A DNA stretch of 35,490 bases from an uncultured Clostridia bacterium (GTDB lineage: Bacteria > Bacillota > Clostridia > Oscillospirales > Acutalibacteraceae). Below the pieces are notes generated by a model. That model was given only the letters and a program-made list of their open reading frames with translations, was not told the origin of the DNA and searched no databases. Positions within the stretch are counted from its first letter, which is position 1. The number at the start of each line of letters is the position of its first letter. A program made the translations under genes and the position numbers. The DNA is taken from contig CAJFOO010000026.1 of the NCBI GenBank assembly GCA_904397205.1, positions 1 to 35,490 of the forward strand, read 5' to 3'. Below, piece after piece: positions 1 to 7,467 of this stretch.

Positions 1-293
1 CCAAAGAACGCATCGTATTTTTCAATATCCTGCTTGCGGGAGGCAATGTATTTGACCAGCAGGGAATGCACCAGATCGTTGGCGCTGGTCTTATCCAAAA
101 AGGCCAGCTTCTCCAGGTTCTCCTTTGTGCTCGGATAAAATACATAGTTTACCCGCGCGGTCTTCAATTCCTTTTGCGGCCGGGCTTCTTTTTTCGCCGT
201 CTCCTGCACCGGGGCGGACGCCTCCGGCGGCGTGATAAACTGCATCGTGGGGTTATCCAGGTGGATCCCGGCTTTAAAGCTCTTTTTATTCAT
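1..293 (-). CDS. Ribbon-helix-helix partition accessory protein (partial)
   Basis: The gene starts at 293 and runs off the left edge; about 97 residues are visible. After a Pro/Glu-rich N-terminal arm of about 45 residues comes a stretch typical of RHH (CopG/ParG-like) DNA-binding proteins: a beta strand beginning ARVNYVFYPS, then two helices (TKENLEKLAFLDKTS, ANDLVHSLLVKYI). The ATG overlaps the parA stop by 8 bp and is preceded by AGGAGG, so the two are translationally coupled. Small RHH proteins encoded after a ParA usually bind the centromere and repress their own operon; this role is inferred. Without the C-terminus a longer adaptor protein cannot be excluded. Confidence 0.7.
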   Translation of the reverse strand, partial: MNKKSFKAGIHLDNPTMQFITPPEASAPVQETAKKEARPQKELKTARVNYVFYPSTKENLEKLAFLDKTSANDLVHSLLVKYIASRKQDIEKYDAFF

Positions 294-1062
294 GTGCCTT
301 TCCTCCTTTGTCTTGCAATATCTCATCCAGCAGGGACTGGTAATCCTGCGCCACCTTGCTTTTGGGGGCATAGGTGAAAATATCCGTGTGGCTGGCCTGC
401 GCTTCTTTGATGGCAATGGCTTCCCGGATGGGGGTTTGGAATACTTTGGTGCGGATCTGTGCCGCGGTATCCTGAATGAGATCGGTTAATTCTTTGGTCA
501 GGATGTTGCGCGGATTGTAACGGGTCAGCACGATACCTTCGATTTGCAGGGAGGGATTGGTGTATTTTTTCACGGTCTCGATGGTACCATACAGCCGCTG
601 GATAGCCGATAAGCTGAATAAATCCGCCTGCGCGGGGATAATCACCTTGGTGGCGACGGTCAGGGCGTTGACGGTCAGGACCCCAAGGGCTGGGGGGGTA
701 TCCAAGACCAGATAGTCGTACTGGCCGAGGAGGGGGGCAAGGGCTTCTTTGAGACGGTATTCCTTGCCGGTATCGTGAAACAGCAGGTCGGCCGCACTGA
801 GATTCATCGAGGCGGGGAGGATATCCAGATTTTCCCGCACGGGCTGGATCACGTCGCCGGCGGCTGCGGTCTGCTGCATCAGTTCCAAAATGGTGGGCCG
901 GCTGGGATCGGCGCCCGCCGCGAGCGTCAGATTTGCCTGGGCGTCCAAATCCACCAGCAGGGTTTTGTTCTGCTTGCGGGCCAGCCCCGCGCCAATGGCG
1001 TGCGCGGTGGTACTTTTGCCGATACCGCCTTTCTGGTTAGTGATGGTAAAAATTTCTTTCAT
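286..1062 (-). CDS. parA: ParA/Soj-family partition ATPase
   Basis: A 258-residue P-loop ATPase of the ParA/MinD class. The deviant Walker A motif KGGIGKSTT lies at residues 11-19, with the signature lysine early in the loop. Walker A' is LLVDLDAQANLT (about 35-46) and Walker B is YLVLDTPPALG (about 116-126). It has no N-terminal helix-turn-helix, so it is the short form (Soj or plasmid type Ib). ParA proteins move DNA by ATP-dependent, non-specific DNA binding together with a centromere-binding partner. The partner here is probably the overlapping RHH gene. Its promoter and an AT-rich repeat region lie directly upstream. Whether it serves a plasmid, a chromid or an integrated element cannot be told from the gene alone. 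Confidence 0.9.
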   Translation of the reverse strand: MKEIFTITNQKGGIGKSTTAHAIGAGLARKQNKTLLVDLDAQANLTLAAGADPSRPTILELMQQTAAAGDVIQPVRENLDILPASMNLSAADLLFHDTGKEYRLKEALAPLLGQYDYLVLDTPPALGVLTVNALTVATKVIIPAQADLFSLSAIQRLYGTIETVKKYTNPSLQIEGIVLTRYNPRNILTKELTDLIQDTAAQIRTKVFQTPIREAIAIKEAQASHTDIFTYAPKSKVAQDYQSLLDEILQDKGGKAHE

Positions 1063-1088
1063 CCGGGTTCCACTCCGTTCTGCTTATC

Positions 1089-1335
1089 TTATGTATGATA
1101 ATAGATTACATAAATTATACCATATTGCAAGAAAAAGTCAAGCGTATATATGTATTACAATATTATACTTAACATAATAGAAAAACCGCCGTATTTTTAA
1201 ACAAAATAAGAAAATTGCAAACAGAAAGTTTAAAAATAAACAGAACAAACCTATTAAATTACATAATACAATATTATACTTATAAAAGTGTATTACATAA
1301 CACAATAAACAACTTAATATATTGTGTAAATGTGC
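1089..1335. repeat. AT-rich repeat region, candidate centromere
   Basis: This intergenic stretch is very AT-rich. ATTACATAA occurs three times in the same orientation (1105-1113, 1258-1266, 1292-1300), and a 15-bp sequence ACAATATTATACTTA is exactly repeated at 1157-1171 and 1268-1282. No gene is credible here. Direct repeats upstream of a parA-RHH operon are the usual form of a plasmid partition site, but an iteron-type origin is an alternative. The rest of the gap up to 1405 shows nothing recognisable. Confidence 0.55.
1114..1141 (-). promoter_or_regulatory. Promoter of the parA operon
   Basis: Reading leftwards, TTGACT (1141-1136) and TATAAT (1119-1114) are separated by 16 bp. An ATTACATAA repeat (1105-1113) sits immediately after the -10 box, where a bound protein would block transcription. 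This suggests autoregulation by the RHH or ParA protein. Confidence 0.75.
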
Positions 1336-1405
1336 CTTGACACCCTAATATTACAAGTGAGATCCCGCAAGATGAACGATGTGCATATTGCCCTGGCGTT
1401 TGTCA

Positions 1406-1444
1406 TAAAAAATCCCCTGCATACTGCAAAAGCGCATACAGGGG
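1406..1444 (-). terminator. Terminator after the cotH operon
   Basis: On the minus strand an imperfect hairpin closed by CCCCTG/CAGGGG is followed by ATTTTTT. It lies about 75 bp beyond the cotH stop and separates that operon from parA. Confidence 0.65.
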
Positions 1445-1519
1445 AAAGGGAATATTTCTTCAAATGGTATGGAATTTTACGGTCGGCGCCGCCGCAGTTT
1501 TTTCAGCCCATCCCAAAGG

Positions 1520-2968
1520 CTAAGCGGCTTTTTTCAGGATAGCTTCCAAGGCGGCGGCCTGTTTTTCCCCGGCGGATTCCAGGTCTTCAAAATCCCCCAG
1601 ATCCGCCAGCCGGATACCGGAAGCGTCCACCCCGGCATGGGGTTGCTGCTGCTGGCCTTGGGTGGTGGAAGGGATTTCCCCCTGCAGCTGTCCCCGGACG
1701 CTCTGCGCCCGCAGCAGGCAGGCCTGCTCCAGCGTATCCACTGCCAGGAGATAATCCGTATAAGAACAAAAAGCAGTCGGATCGTTTCGGACATACGGGG
1801 AAATCTGGTTTGCCATCTGCCGGAGTGTTTCCGTGAACCGTCCGCTTTCCATATACTCCGAAAGAAAGGCGTCAAAATAGGCATGGTAGCGGGTAAAATA
1901 TGCGTCGTATTTCATCAGCTGGGAGAACAAAGGCCGCTTGTCCATGCTTTCCCCCAGCACGGGGGTATCGATGGGGGAATTGATTAAGAGATTGGGATCC
2001 CGGATGGGATCGGTCATGCCCAGCGCATACGTGCCGAAAGCCAGGTTATAGTCCCAGGGTAATATGCGCAGGATGCCGTCCTGTTCATACAGGAAGTAAT
2101 TGTGGCCGGTATATCCCAGATAGCTGTCCCAGTTCATCACAAAGGCCTGTACGGTAAAATACCGCAGGGCCCCGTCCACATCCACGGCGGTTTCCAGATC
2201 CTTCCCCGTGGAAAGGACCCGCAGCGCTTCCACCAGCCGTTTTTGGTCCGCTTCCGATGTTTTGAATTTGGCGTTTTCAAAAATACCCGGATAGCTGTCC
2301 GGGTCGCCGTCGATATATTGCAGTGCGACGTCGGCGTTTTCGTCTTCCAGGGAACGGTAATCGGGCTTGTACAGCTTTCCGTACTGCCTGCCGAAATTGC
2401 GTCTGGCAAAGGCTTCTTCCGGTTCTTCCACCGCCAGGAACAGCCCCCAGTCCTCGCCGTTGACCGTCACCCATACATAGCTGCACAGCGGGGCCGGTAC
2501 CCCCATGAAGGCCATCATATCATAGGCTATATACGTTTTCAGGTAGCTGTTGTCCTGAAAGGAGGCGTCCAGCGAGAGCTTATCCAGCCCATAGTAATTC
2601 CCCCCTTCGAGGAAGCGGTCGAATTCCAGCTTGAGGCTGTAACGGGAAAGCCCGTATTCCTCGGTCAGCCGCAGGGAATTATTCCCCTTGGCCCGCAGCC
2701 CCACCTGCAAAAATTCTTCGCCGTCGATTTCCACCCGGCAGGGGACGTATTCCTCCTGCGGCGCCTGCTGCACAAAAGCGCCCCAGTCGTCGATCTGGAT
2801 ATCTACCGTATGCACCCGGCTGCTGTCGAACAGGCGGGAGGTATATCCCGGGGTGGCGCTGGCCTTGGGAATCCCCAGCTGCTCGCCAAACAGCAGCAGG
2901 ACGGCGAGGATACCCGCAAGGATCACTGCGCCGATGCAGATCCGGTCAATGTACTTACTCCCTACCAT
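1520..2968 (-). CDS. cotH: CotH-family protein kinase, membrane anchored
   Basis: A 482-residue protein with one N-terminal membrane segment (about 10-28) and an extracytoplasmic CotH domain. The kinase hallmarks are visible: an N-lobe with GLRAKGNNSLR, KLYKPDY, then NWDSY...HNYFLY and ILPWDYNLAFG, which correspond to the catalytic and metal-binding Asp of CotH kinases. The C-terminal 50 residues are Gln/Ala-rich. Bacterial CotH kinases are best known from spore coat phosphorylation; anchored forms in VTC-DUF4956-CotH clusters have no firmly known substrate. The start (ATG with GGGG upstream) is 3 bp after the DUF4956 stop, so it is the last gene of the lipoprotein-VTC-DUF4956-cotH operon. 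It is not a spore gene by context. Confidence 0.88.
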   Translation of the reverse strand: MVGSKYIDRICIGAVILAGILAVLLLFGEQLGIPKASATPGYTSRLFDSSRVHTVDIQIDDWGAFVQQAPQEEYVPCRVEIDGEEFLQVGLRAKGNNSLRLTEEYGLSRYSLKLEFDRFLEGGNYYGLDKLSLDASFQDNSYLKTYIAYDMMAFMGVPAPLCSYVWVTVNGEDWGLFLAVEEPEEAFARRNFGRQYGKLYKPDYRSLEDENADVALQYIDGDPDSYPGIFENAKFKTSEADQKRLVEALRVLSTGKDLETAVDVDGALRYFTVQAFVMNWDSYLGYTGHNYFLYEQDGILRILPWDYNLAFGTYALGMTDPIRDPNLLINSPIDTPVLGESMDKRPLFSQLMKYDAYFTRYHAYFDAFLSEYMESGRFTETLRQMANQISPYVRNDPTAFCSYTDYLLAVDTLEQACLLRAQSVRGQLQGEIPSTTQGQQQQPHAGVDASGIRLADLGDFEDLESAGEKQAAALEAILKKAA

Positions 2969-2971
2969 GCT

Positions 2972-3643
2972 TTACCCCATATAATCGCCGTTGTAGGAAA
3001 CCAGCACCACCTGCGAAACGCCCGGCATGGCCTCCAGCTCATTGACAAAGGCGCTGTTGTCCTCTTTTAAGCGGATCTCATAATTCAGTTCCACACAGCC
3101 GTTGTCCACGCTTTTGCTTTTGAGGTTCAGCCGCTTGACCTGCGAACCCACAAACACACGCACCTGCTGTTCTATGCCGCTGTTTTCGCAGTGGACAACC
3201 AGGATATACGGCGAGTCCCTGGTCTTTTTTTTGGAAAACACCACCAGCACCGCGCCGATGAAGGCGCTGCCAAACACCGCCAGCGGGATCAGGCCCGCTG
3301 CCAGCACGATGCCCACCGCGATGGCCCAGAACAAAAAGGCAATGTCCATGGGCTCCTTGATGGCGGTGCGGAACCGCACGATAGACAGCGCGCCCACCAT
3401 GCCCAGGGAGAGCACCACGTTGCTCACGACCGTCATAATCAGCACGGTGGTAATCAGGGAAAGGGCAATCAGCGTGACCCCAAAGCTGGCGGAATACATC
3501 ACGCCGCTGTAGCTTTTTTTATAAATGAAAAAGATAAACAGGCCCAAAAGAAAAGCCAGAACCAGCGAAATCGCCATATCCAGCATGGAAATACTGGTGA
3601 TATTCTCTAAAAATCCGGATCGGAAAATATCCTGAAACGTCAT
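2972..3643 (-). CDS. DUF4956 membrane protein
   Basis: A 223-residue protein with four hydrophobic segments in the first 130 residues and a soluble C-terminal domain of about 90 residues. It carries the family signature MVGALSIVRFRTAIKEPMD between the third and fourth segments. DUF4956 proteins occur next to VTC and CotH genes in many bacteria; their activity is not established. The start has a good GGAGGAA ribosome site and lies 28 bp after the VTC gene, with cotH following after 3 bp. A role as membrane partner of the VTC polymerase, such as transport or anchoring, is only inference. Confidence 0.88.
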   Translation of the reverse strand: MTFQDIFRSGFLENITSISMLDMAISLVLAFLLGLFIFFIYKKSYSGVMYSASFGVTLIALSLITTVLIMTVVSNVVLSLGMVGALSIVRFRTAIKEPMDIAFLFWAIAVGIVLAAGLIPLAVFGSAFIGAVLVVFSKKKTRDSPYILVVHCENSGIEQQVRVFVGSQVKRLNLKSKSVDNGCVELNYEIRLKEDNSAFVNELEAMPGVSQVVLVSYNGDYMG

Positions 3644-3671
3644 GGAAGCCGTTCCTCCTCTTATTTTGGGC

Positions 3672-4370
3672 TTAGTCGAACCGCCGGCATACGGCGTATT
3701 TGGAGCAGGCCGCCGCCTGCCGGCCGGGCACCTGCACCGCCATGCGGACCAGATCCGGCAAAAACGCCCCGTATTTTACTTCCAGCACCGTGACGTTGTC
3801 CAGCGCGCGCAGCCGGGGCCCTTCCGGCTGTAAAAAGTCCAAACTGCCAAGCCCTGTGCGCACGTCCCGGTCCAGGGTGATCCGCACGCGGCCCGGCGCA
3901 TAAAGAAAGGCCTCCCGCTCATACCGGACAATGGTTTTGGGACGCAGGCCTTTTCCCTGGAGCTTGCTGTAAAACTCGATGCACAAAGGGTCGCCGGACT
4001 CCAGCAGGAAGCCGTACTCGCCGGCCAGCAGACGGCCCGCCTGTTCGGAAGTGAGCCGCGTGCTGCGCTTGCCGCACAGGCTGGTTTCCTTGAATTTTTT
4101 CTCCAGCCGGATAAAGGAAGCCTCGGTACCGTAATACCGCAGGCGGAATTTTTCGCGCCGGCTGACCCCGTCGATTTTTTCGCGCAGGGCGCTGTCATAG
4201 GGGGTGTCGAAGTACAGGCTGGTCACAAGGTAGCGCCCGTCTGCCTGCGCGTGCTTGTCGTGCGGGAACAATTTCCGCAGCCTTTGGGAAAGCACCAGAT
4301 CTTCCCGCAGGCTGATCTGGTGCTTTTGCTCGTGCCGCAGGGCGGCGGGCGCAGACGGGTTAATCGTCAT
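3672..4370 (-). CDS. VTC-type polyphosphate polymerase domain protein
   Basis: A 232-residue single-domain protein of the VTC/CYTH superfamily (triphosphate tunnel enzymes). The tunnel motifs are present: RHEQKHQI near the N-terminus, SLYFDTPYDSAL, REKFRLRYYG, IRLEKKFKE, KTIVRYEREAF, VRITLDRDVRTG, VLEVKYGAFLP and CSKYAVCR at the end. Related domains polymerise polyphosphate from nucleoside triphosphate; bacterial members are mostly untested. The ATG at 4370 overlaps the stop of the upstream lipoprotein gene by 11 bp, giving translational coupling. An upstream in-frame start at 4406 would lie deeper in the lipoprotein gene and has no better ribosome site. The enzyme has no membrane segment and probably works with the next gene, DUF4956. 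Confidence 0.85.
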   Translation of the reverse strand: MTINPSAPAALRHEQKHQISLREDLVLSQRLRKLFPHDKHAQADGRYLVTSLYFDTPYDSALREKIDGVSRREKFRLRYYGTEASFIRLEKKFKETSLCGKRSTRLTSEQAGRLLAGEYGFLLESGDPLCIEFYSKLQGKGLRPKTIVRYEREAFLYAPGRVRITLDRDVRTGLGSLDFLQPEGPRLRALDNVTVLEVKYGAFLPDLVRMAVQVPGRQAAACSKYAVCRRFD

Positions 4371-5484
4371 AGCCGGAATCCCCTGCGCTGTAGTTGCTGC
4401 TGCCATAGTTGGTATTGCCGTAATTGCTGTTGCCGTAGTTGGTCACGCCATCGCTGCCGGGGCCATAATCGGTGTTGTTGTAATCGGTCACGCCATCGCT
4501 GCCGGGGCCGTAATCGGTGTTGTTGTAATCGGTCACGCCATCGCTGCCGGGACCGTAATCGGTATTGTTGTAATCGGTCACGCCGTCATTGCCCGGGCCG
4601 TAATCGGTATCCACTGCGGCAGGCGGGGTGACTGGGGTATTGGGAGTTGTGGTCGTTGCCGGGGCGGACGAGGGGGCCGGGGTGGCTGCCGGGGCAGAGG
4701 AAGCGGCGGGGGCGGGCGCGGAGCTTGCCGCGCTGGAAGCGGAAGAAGCGGTGCCGGATGCGGCGGCAGAGGCGCCGAGGTGCTCGGCTCTCAGGACTTT
4801 GCCGGTCACTGCGTCAATATCGTATTCGTATTCTCTGCCGCCTGCTACAAATTCCAGCTCAAAGGTAGCGGTGCCGTCATCGTGGTCGAAGTCTTTATCA
4901 TCGAATACAGCGTCCGCTGCGGAGATATTTGCCTGGCTCAGAGCAATTTCCTGGGCTTTTTCCAGGGTGATATACGGGGAGGGCTGGCCGGCTTTGGCAT
5001 AGTTGGGGTCGTAGTCGTCGTTATTGATGGTGACAATGTCGGAGGCAAGGCTCAGCTGCTGGACGGCTTCCTGTGTGCTTTCGCTCATATCCGCCAGGAA
5101 GTTGTCGCGCGGGATCGCCGAGCCGGGTTCCAGCTGCAAAACAATATCTTTTTTATTGCCGTTGACGTCCTCCACGAAATAGCCGGCCTGTTCAATTTCC
5201 GCAACCAGGTCTTTGAGCACCACGTCGCAGGATTTGCCAATATACCCCTGGTACTCCTGCACGATGCTTTGGCCTTCTGCATTGCGCCCCGCAACGGAGG
5301 TGACATTGCCGGCGGCGTCATACTGGATTTGGATTTCCGGGTTGACGCTCAGGGTCAACACCCCGGTATTCTGTACCGCAGCCTGTTGGGATGTGGCCGT
5401 CTCACTGCCGCACCCAGCCAGCATAACTGCGGAGAGAACCGCCAGGGCGGAGGCTGCTGCAAAGAGTTTTCTTTTGTGTTTCAT
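4360..5484 (-). CDS. RsgI-ectodomain-like lipoprotein with PepSY domain and repeat tail
   Basis: A 374-residue exported lipoprotein. The signal peptide ends in the lipobox LAGC (Cys25). Residues 42-135 resemble the extracytoplasmic domain of the neighbouring RsgI: LTLSVNPEIQI here against LTINPQVQI there, including the Asn-Pro pair (48-49) that is the self-cleavage site in studied RsgI proteins. A PepSY-like domain follows (about 165-235: ITLEKAQEIALSQA, EYEYDIDAVTGKVL). Next are an Ala/Ser/Pro linker and an acidic Tyr/Asn/Gly repeat tail ending SNYSAGDSGYDD. It lacks the cytoplasmic anti-sigma domain and the membrane helix of RsgI. A GAGGAGC ribosome site precedes the ATG. It is first in the operon with VTC, DUF4956 and CotH, behind a candidate SigI promoter. 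Not a known named family as a whole. Confidence 0.85.
   Translation of the reverse strand: MKHKRKLFAAASALAVLSAVMLAGCGSETATSQQAAVQNTGVLTLSVNPEIQIQYDAAGNVTSVAGRNAEGQSIVQEYQGYIGKSCDVVLKDLVAEIEQAGYFVEDVNGNKKDIVLQLEPGSAIPRDNFLADMSESTQEAVQQLSLASDIVTINNDDYDPNYAKAGQPSPYITLEKAQEIALSQANISAADAVFDDKDFDHDDGTATFELEFVAGGREYEYDIDAVTGKVLRAEHLGASAAASGTASSASSAASSAPAPAASSAPAATPAPSSAPATTTTPNTPVTPPAAVDTDYGPGNDGVTDYNNTDYGPGSDGVTDYNNTDYGPGSDGVTDYNNTDYGPGSDGVTNYGNSNYGNTNYGSSNYSAGDSGYDD
4441..4612. repeat. 45-bp tandem repeat encoding DYNNTDYGPGSDGVT
   Basis: About 3.8 in-frame copies of a 45-bp unit inside the lipoprotein gene. Full units start at 4441, 4486 and 4531, with a diverged partial copy from 4576. Each encodes 15 residues rich in Asp, Tyr, Asn and Gly. 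One copy of the core DYGPGSDGVTD also occurs in the RsgI tail. Confidence 0.95.
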
Positions 5485-5533
5485 GTGAATTGCTCCTCTC
5501 GGTTTTCATTGTTTTTGTCTTATATACATAGAT

Positions 5534-5560
5534 TACGGGGGACTGTCTGGGAAAGGGGGG
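5534..5560 (-). promoter_or_regulatory. Candidate SigI promoter of the lipoprotein-VTC-cotH operon
   Basis: On the minus strand CCCC (5560-5557) and CGTA (5537-5534) are 19 bp apart, continuing as CGTAATCTAT. The sigI-rsgI operon has the same arrangement, CCCC-19-CGTATTCTAT. ACCCC-like -35 and CG-containing -10 elements are typical of SigI promoters in Firmicutes. The start codon is about 50 bp downstream. Shared layout and sequence are seen directly; assignment to SigI is inference. Confidence 0.6.
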
Positions 5561-5586
5561 AAACAAGGAAATTTTTTTGCAAAAAT

Positions 5587-6687
5587 TTAGTCGTCCTCTT
5601 CATAACCGGAATCCCCTGCGCTATAGTTGCTGCCCCCATAATTGCTGTTCCCGTCCCCGTAGTCCGATGTGCCTTCGCCGGTATCCGGGGGGATGGGGTC
5701 TGCCGGAGGCGGGGTAAGATCCGTCACACCGTCACTGCCCGGCCCGTAATCGGTATCCGGGGGGATGGGCGCTGTGCTGGAGGGGGAGGGAAGATCCGCC
5801 CCGCCGCCGCTGCCGGAGCCGGGATCCGGTTCCGAAGGGATGGGCGCCGTGCTGGAGGGGGAAGGAAGATCCGCCCCGCCGCCGCTGCCGGAGCCGGGAC
5901 CCGGTTCCGAAGGGATGGGCGCTGTGCTGGAAGGGGAGGGAAGATCCGCCCCGCCGCCGCTGCCGGAACTGGGGTCCGGTTCCGAAGGGCTGGCCGCCGC
6001 GCTGGAGGGTTCTTCCGGAAATTCGGCCGAAGAGACGGCCGGTAAGGATCCAGCATCCGGGGAGGATGCGGCGGAGGGATGGCTTTGGACAGGATGTTCG
6101 CTCTGCTGGCTGGTGGAACGGAAAATTTCAATGTTAATGGTGAGCCTGCCTTCCAGATGTTTGGTTATTTCTGTAAACAGTTCCATCCGGTATTCCTGGA
6201 ACAAATCGTCATCCGGCACGTCGATGGAAAAAGATATCCATCCGCCTTCTGAGAGGAATCCCATCTCGATTGCCCGGTCGACCAGTTCATCCGCAACCGT
6301 TGCCTTATCTTTTCCTTTCCCGTCATAGCCTTCGAGCAGCTGTCTGCCATCCGGATTTGTGCCGGTCAGCCCAACCACGATGCCTTGCTGGTTTAAATCG
6401 ATCTGCACCTGGGGGTTAATTGTCAGATAAATGGAAGAGTATGTCTGCATGTAGCTCTGATAGTAGCTAAGCCCAAAGAACAGCAGGAAGCAGGCGGCGA
6501 TTGCTGCAACCCCACTGCTGATCCACCGGACAGGATGCCGTTGTTTTTCCGGGCTGTCTTTCATCAGCACCGGGTCATACACCGTTTGCCCTACCTCATA
6601 GCGAAGGTTGGCCGCTTTAAAAAACCGGCCTTCCTCGTCTAACAGCACCGTATAGCTGGGGTGGGCTTCGATTACCAGATAGCTCAT
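5587..6687 (-). CDS. rsgI: Anti-sigma-I factor RsgI with repeat-rich exported tail
   Basis: A 366-residue single-pass membrane protein. Residues 1-45 form the RsgI N-terminal anti-sigma domain (LVIEAHPSYTVLLDEEGRFFKAA). One membrane helix follows at about 54-76. The extracytoplasmic domain begins IYLTINPQVQI, with the Asn91-Pro92 pair at which RsgI proteins cleave themselves. The remaining 160 residues are a Pro/Ser/Gly linker with three 25-residue repeats, one DYGPGSDGVTD unit, and the terminus SNYSAGDSGYEEDD, shared with the lipoprotein. RsgI binds SigI and releases it after regulated proteolysis. Usual RsgI tails carry carbohydrate-binding or enzyme domains; here there is none. The ATG overlaps the sigI stop (ATGA), as is normal for the pair. 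Confidence 0.9.
   Translation of the reverse strand: MSYLVIEAHPSYTVLLDEEGRFFKAANLRYEVGQTVYDPVLMKDSPEKQRHPVRWISSGVAAIAACFLLFFGLSYYQSYMQTYSSIYLTINPQVQIDLNQQGIVVGLTGTNPDGRQLLEGYDGKGKDKATVADELVDRAIEMGFLSEGGWISFSIDVPDDDLFQEYRMELFTEITKHLEGRLTINIEIFRSTSQQSEHPVQSHPSAASSPDAGSLPAVSSAEFPEEPSSAAASPSEPDPSSGSGGGADLPSPSSTAPIPSEPGPGSGSGGGADLPSPSSTAPIPSEPDPGSGSGGGADLPSPSSTAPIPPDTDYGPGSDGVTDLTPPPADPIPPDTGEGTSDYGDGNSNYGGSNYSAGDSGYEEDD
5763..5990. repeat. 75-bp tandem repeat in the rsgI linker
   Basis: Three in-frame copies of a 75-bp unit (starts near 5763, 5838 and 5913). They encode a 25-residue block containing GSGSGGGADLPSPSST followed by APIPSEP, a low-complexity, probably extended spacer. Confidence 0.92.
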
Positions 6688-7409
6688 CCTGACACCACTC
6701 CTTTCCCTATCTGTTTCAAGTGCCCGCGCAGGATCTCGTAGCCGTTGGTATAAATGAGCAGCAGGGCTACCATATATTTGCGGTGCCGTTCCAGGGTTTT
6801 GCGTTTCACCCCGCTGCCGGCAGTGAGCTGCTCGGCAGGCAGCCGTTTCGTCCGCAGGAACTCTTCCAGAAGTGCGGGATTGTCCCTGGCATACTGCAAA
6901 GCCGTCCGGCAGGCGTCCAGCGTCCTGTGCTGCCGCGGGCAGTTATCCGCCACGTCGCTCAGGCTGATGCCAAATTCCTCCATCTGCCGGGTCAGCTCCT
7001 CGATTTCCGCCCGGGTTGCTTCCCTGGTTTCCGATTCTTCATGCGGATTCCTGTCCTCTGCGATCGTCTCCCCGAGGGGGTTGTCGTCTTCGCCCATGGG
7101 TGTGTCGAGGGAAACCAGGCCGCTGTGCCGTTGTTCCTTGCGGCTGTAGTCAATGAGACGGCTGCGGATCAGCATGGCTGCGTATTTCAAAAAGGCGCCC
7201 CGTATACGGGAGTATCTGCGGATGGCTTCGTGAAAAGCAATCATCGCAATACTCAGCTCATCGTCCTGCCCTTCCACGGGCGGGCGTTTTAAGAATTTTG
7301 CGGTTTCCGTCCGGATGAAGGGCAGGTATGTATGAATCAACTGGTCCGCCGCCTGGATATCCTCTTTTGCCGCATAGACCTGTTGGATGATTTTGTGTTC
7401 CTCGTTCAT
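6684..7409 (-). CDS. sigI: RNA polymerase sigma factor SigI
   Basis: A 241-residue sigma-70-type factor of the SigI family. Region 2 is at residues 8-90 (LIHTYLPFIRTETAKFL, DDELSIAMIAFHEAIRRY, FLKYAAMLIRSRLIDYSRKE). The C-terminal SigI-specific domain includes LPAEQLTAGSGVKRKTLERHRKYMVALLLIYTNGYE split over about 190-225. The ATG at 7409 has AGGAGGG eight bases upstream; an alternative start at 7478 would fall before the likely promoter. SigI controls heat and cell-envelope genes in Bacillus and polysaccharide degradation genes in Clostridium. It overlaps rsgI by 4 bp. The sequence CCCC-19-CGTA upstream suggests it drives its own operon. Confidence 0.93.
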   Translation of the reverse strand: MNEEHKIIQQVYAAKEDIQAADQLIHTYLPFIRTETAKFLKRPPVEGQDDELSIAMIAFHEAIRRYSRIRGAFLKYAAMLIRSRLIDYSRKEQRHSGLVSLDTPMGEDDNPLGETIAEDRNPHEESETREATRAEIEELTRQMEEFGISLSDVADNCPRQHRTLDACRTALQYARDNPALLEEFLRTKRLPAEQLTAGSGVKRKTLERHRKYMVALLLIYTNGYEILRGHLKQIGKGVVSG

Positions 7410-7440
7410 GCAGCAGATTCCCTCCTGTACATTTATAGAA

Positions 7441-7467
7441 TACGTCCTCCGCTTTTTGAAAACGGGG
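7441..7467 (-). promoter_or_regulatory. Candidate autoregulated SigI promoter
   Basis: On the minus strand ACCCC (CCCC at 7467-7464) and CGTA (7444-7441) are 19 bp apart and continue as CGTATTCTAT. The sigI start codon is 32 bp downstream, giving a short leader with an AGGAGGG site. It matches the element in front of the lipoprotein operon at 5534-5560. Confidence 0.6.

Noticed and set aside
4255-6045. A 596-codon open frame on the plus strand with Ala/Ile and Gly/Arg repeats
   Set aside because: It runs opposite the repeats of the lipoprotein and rsgI genes and crosses two genes; the repeats explain its length.
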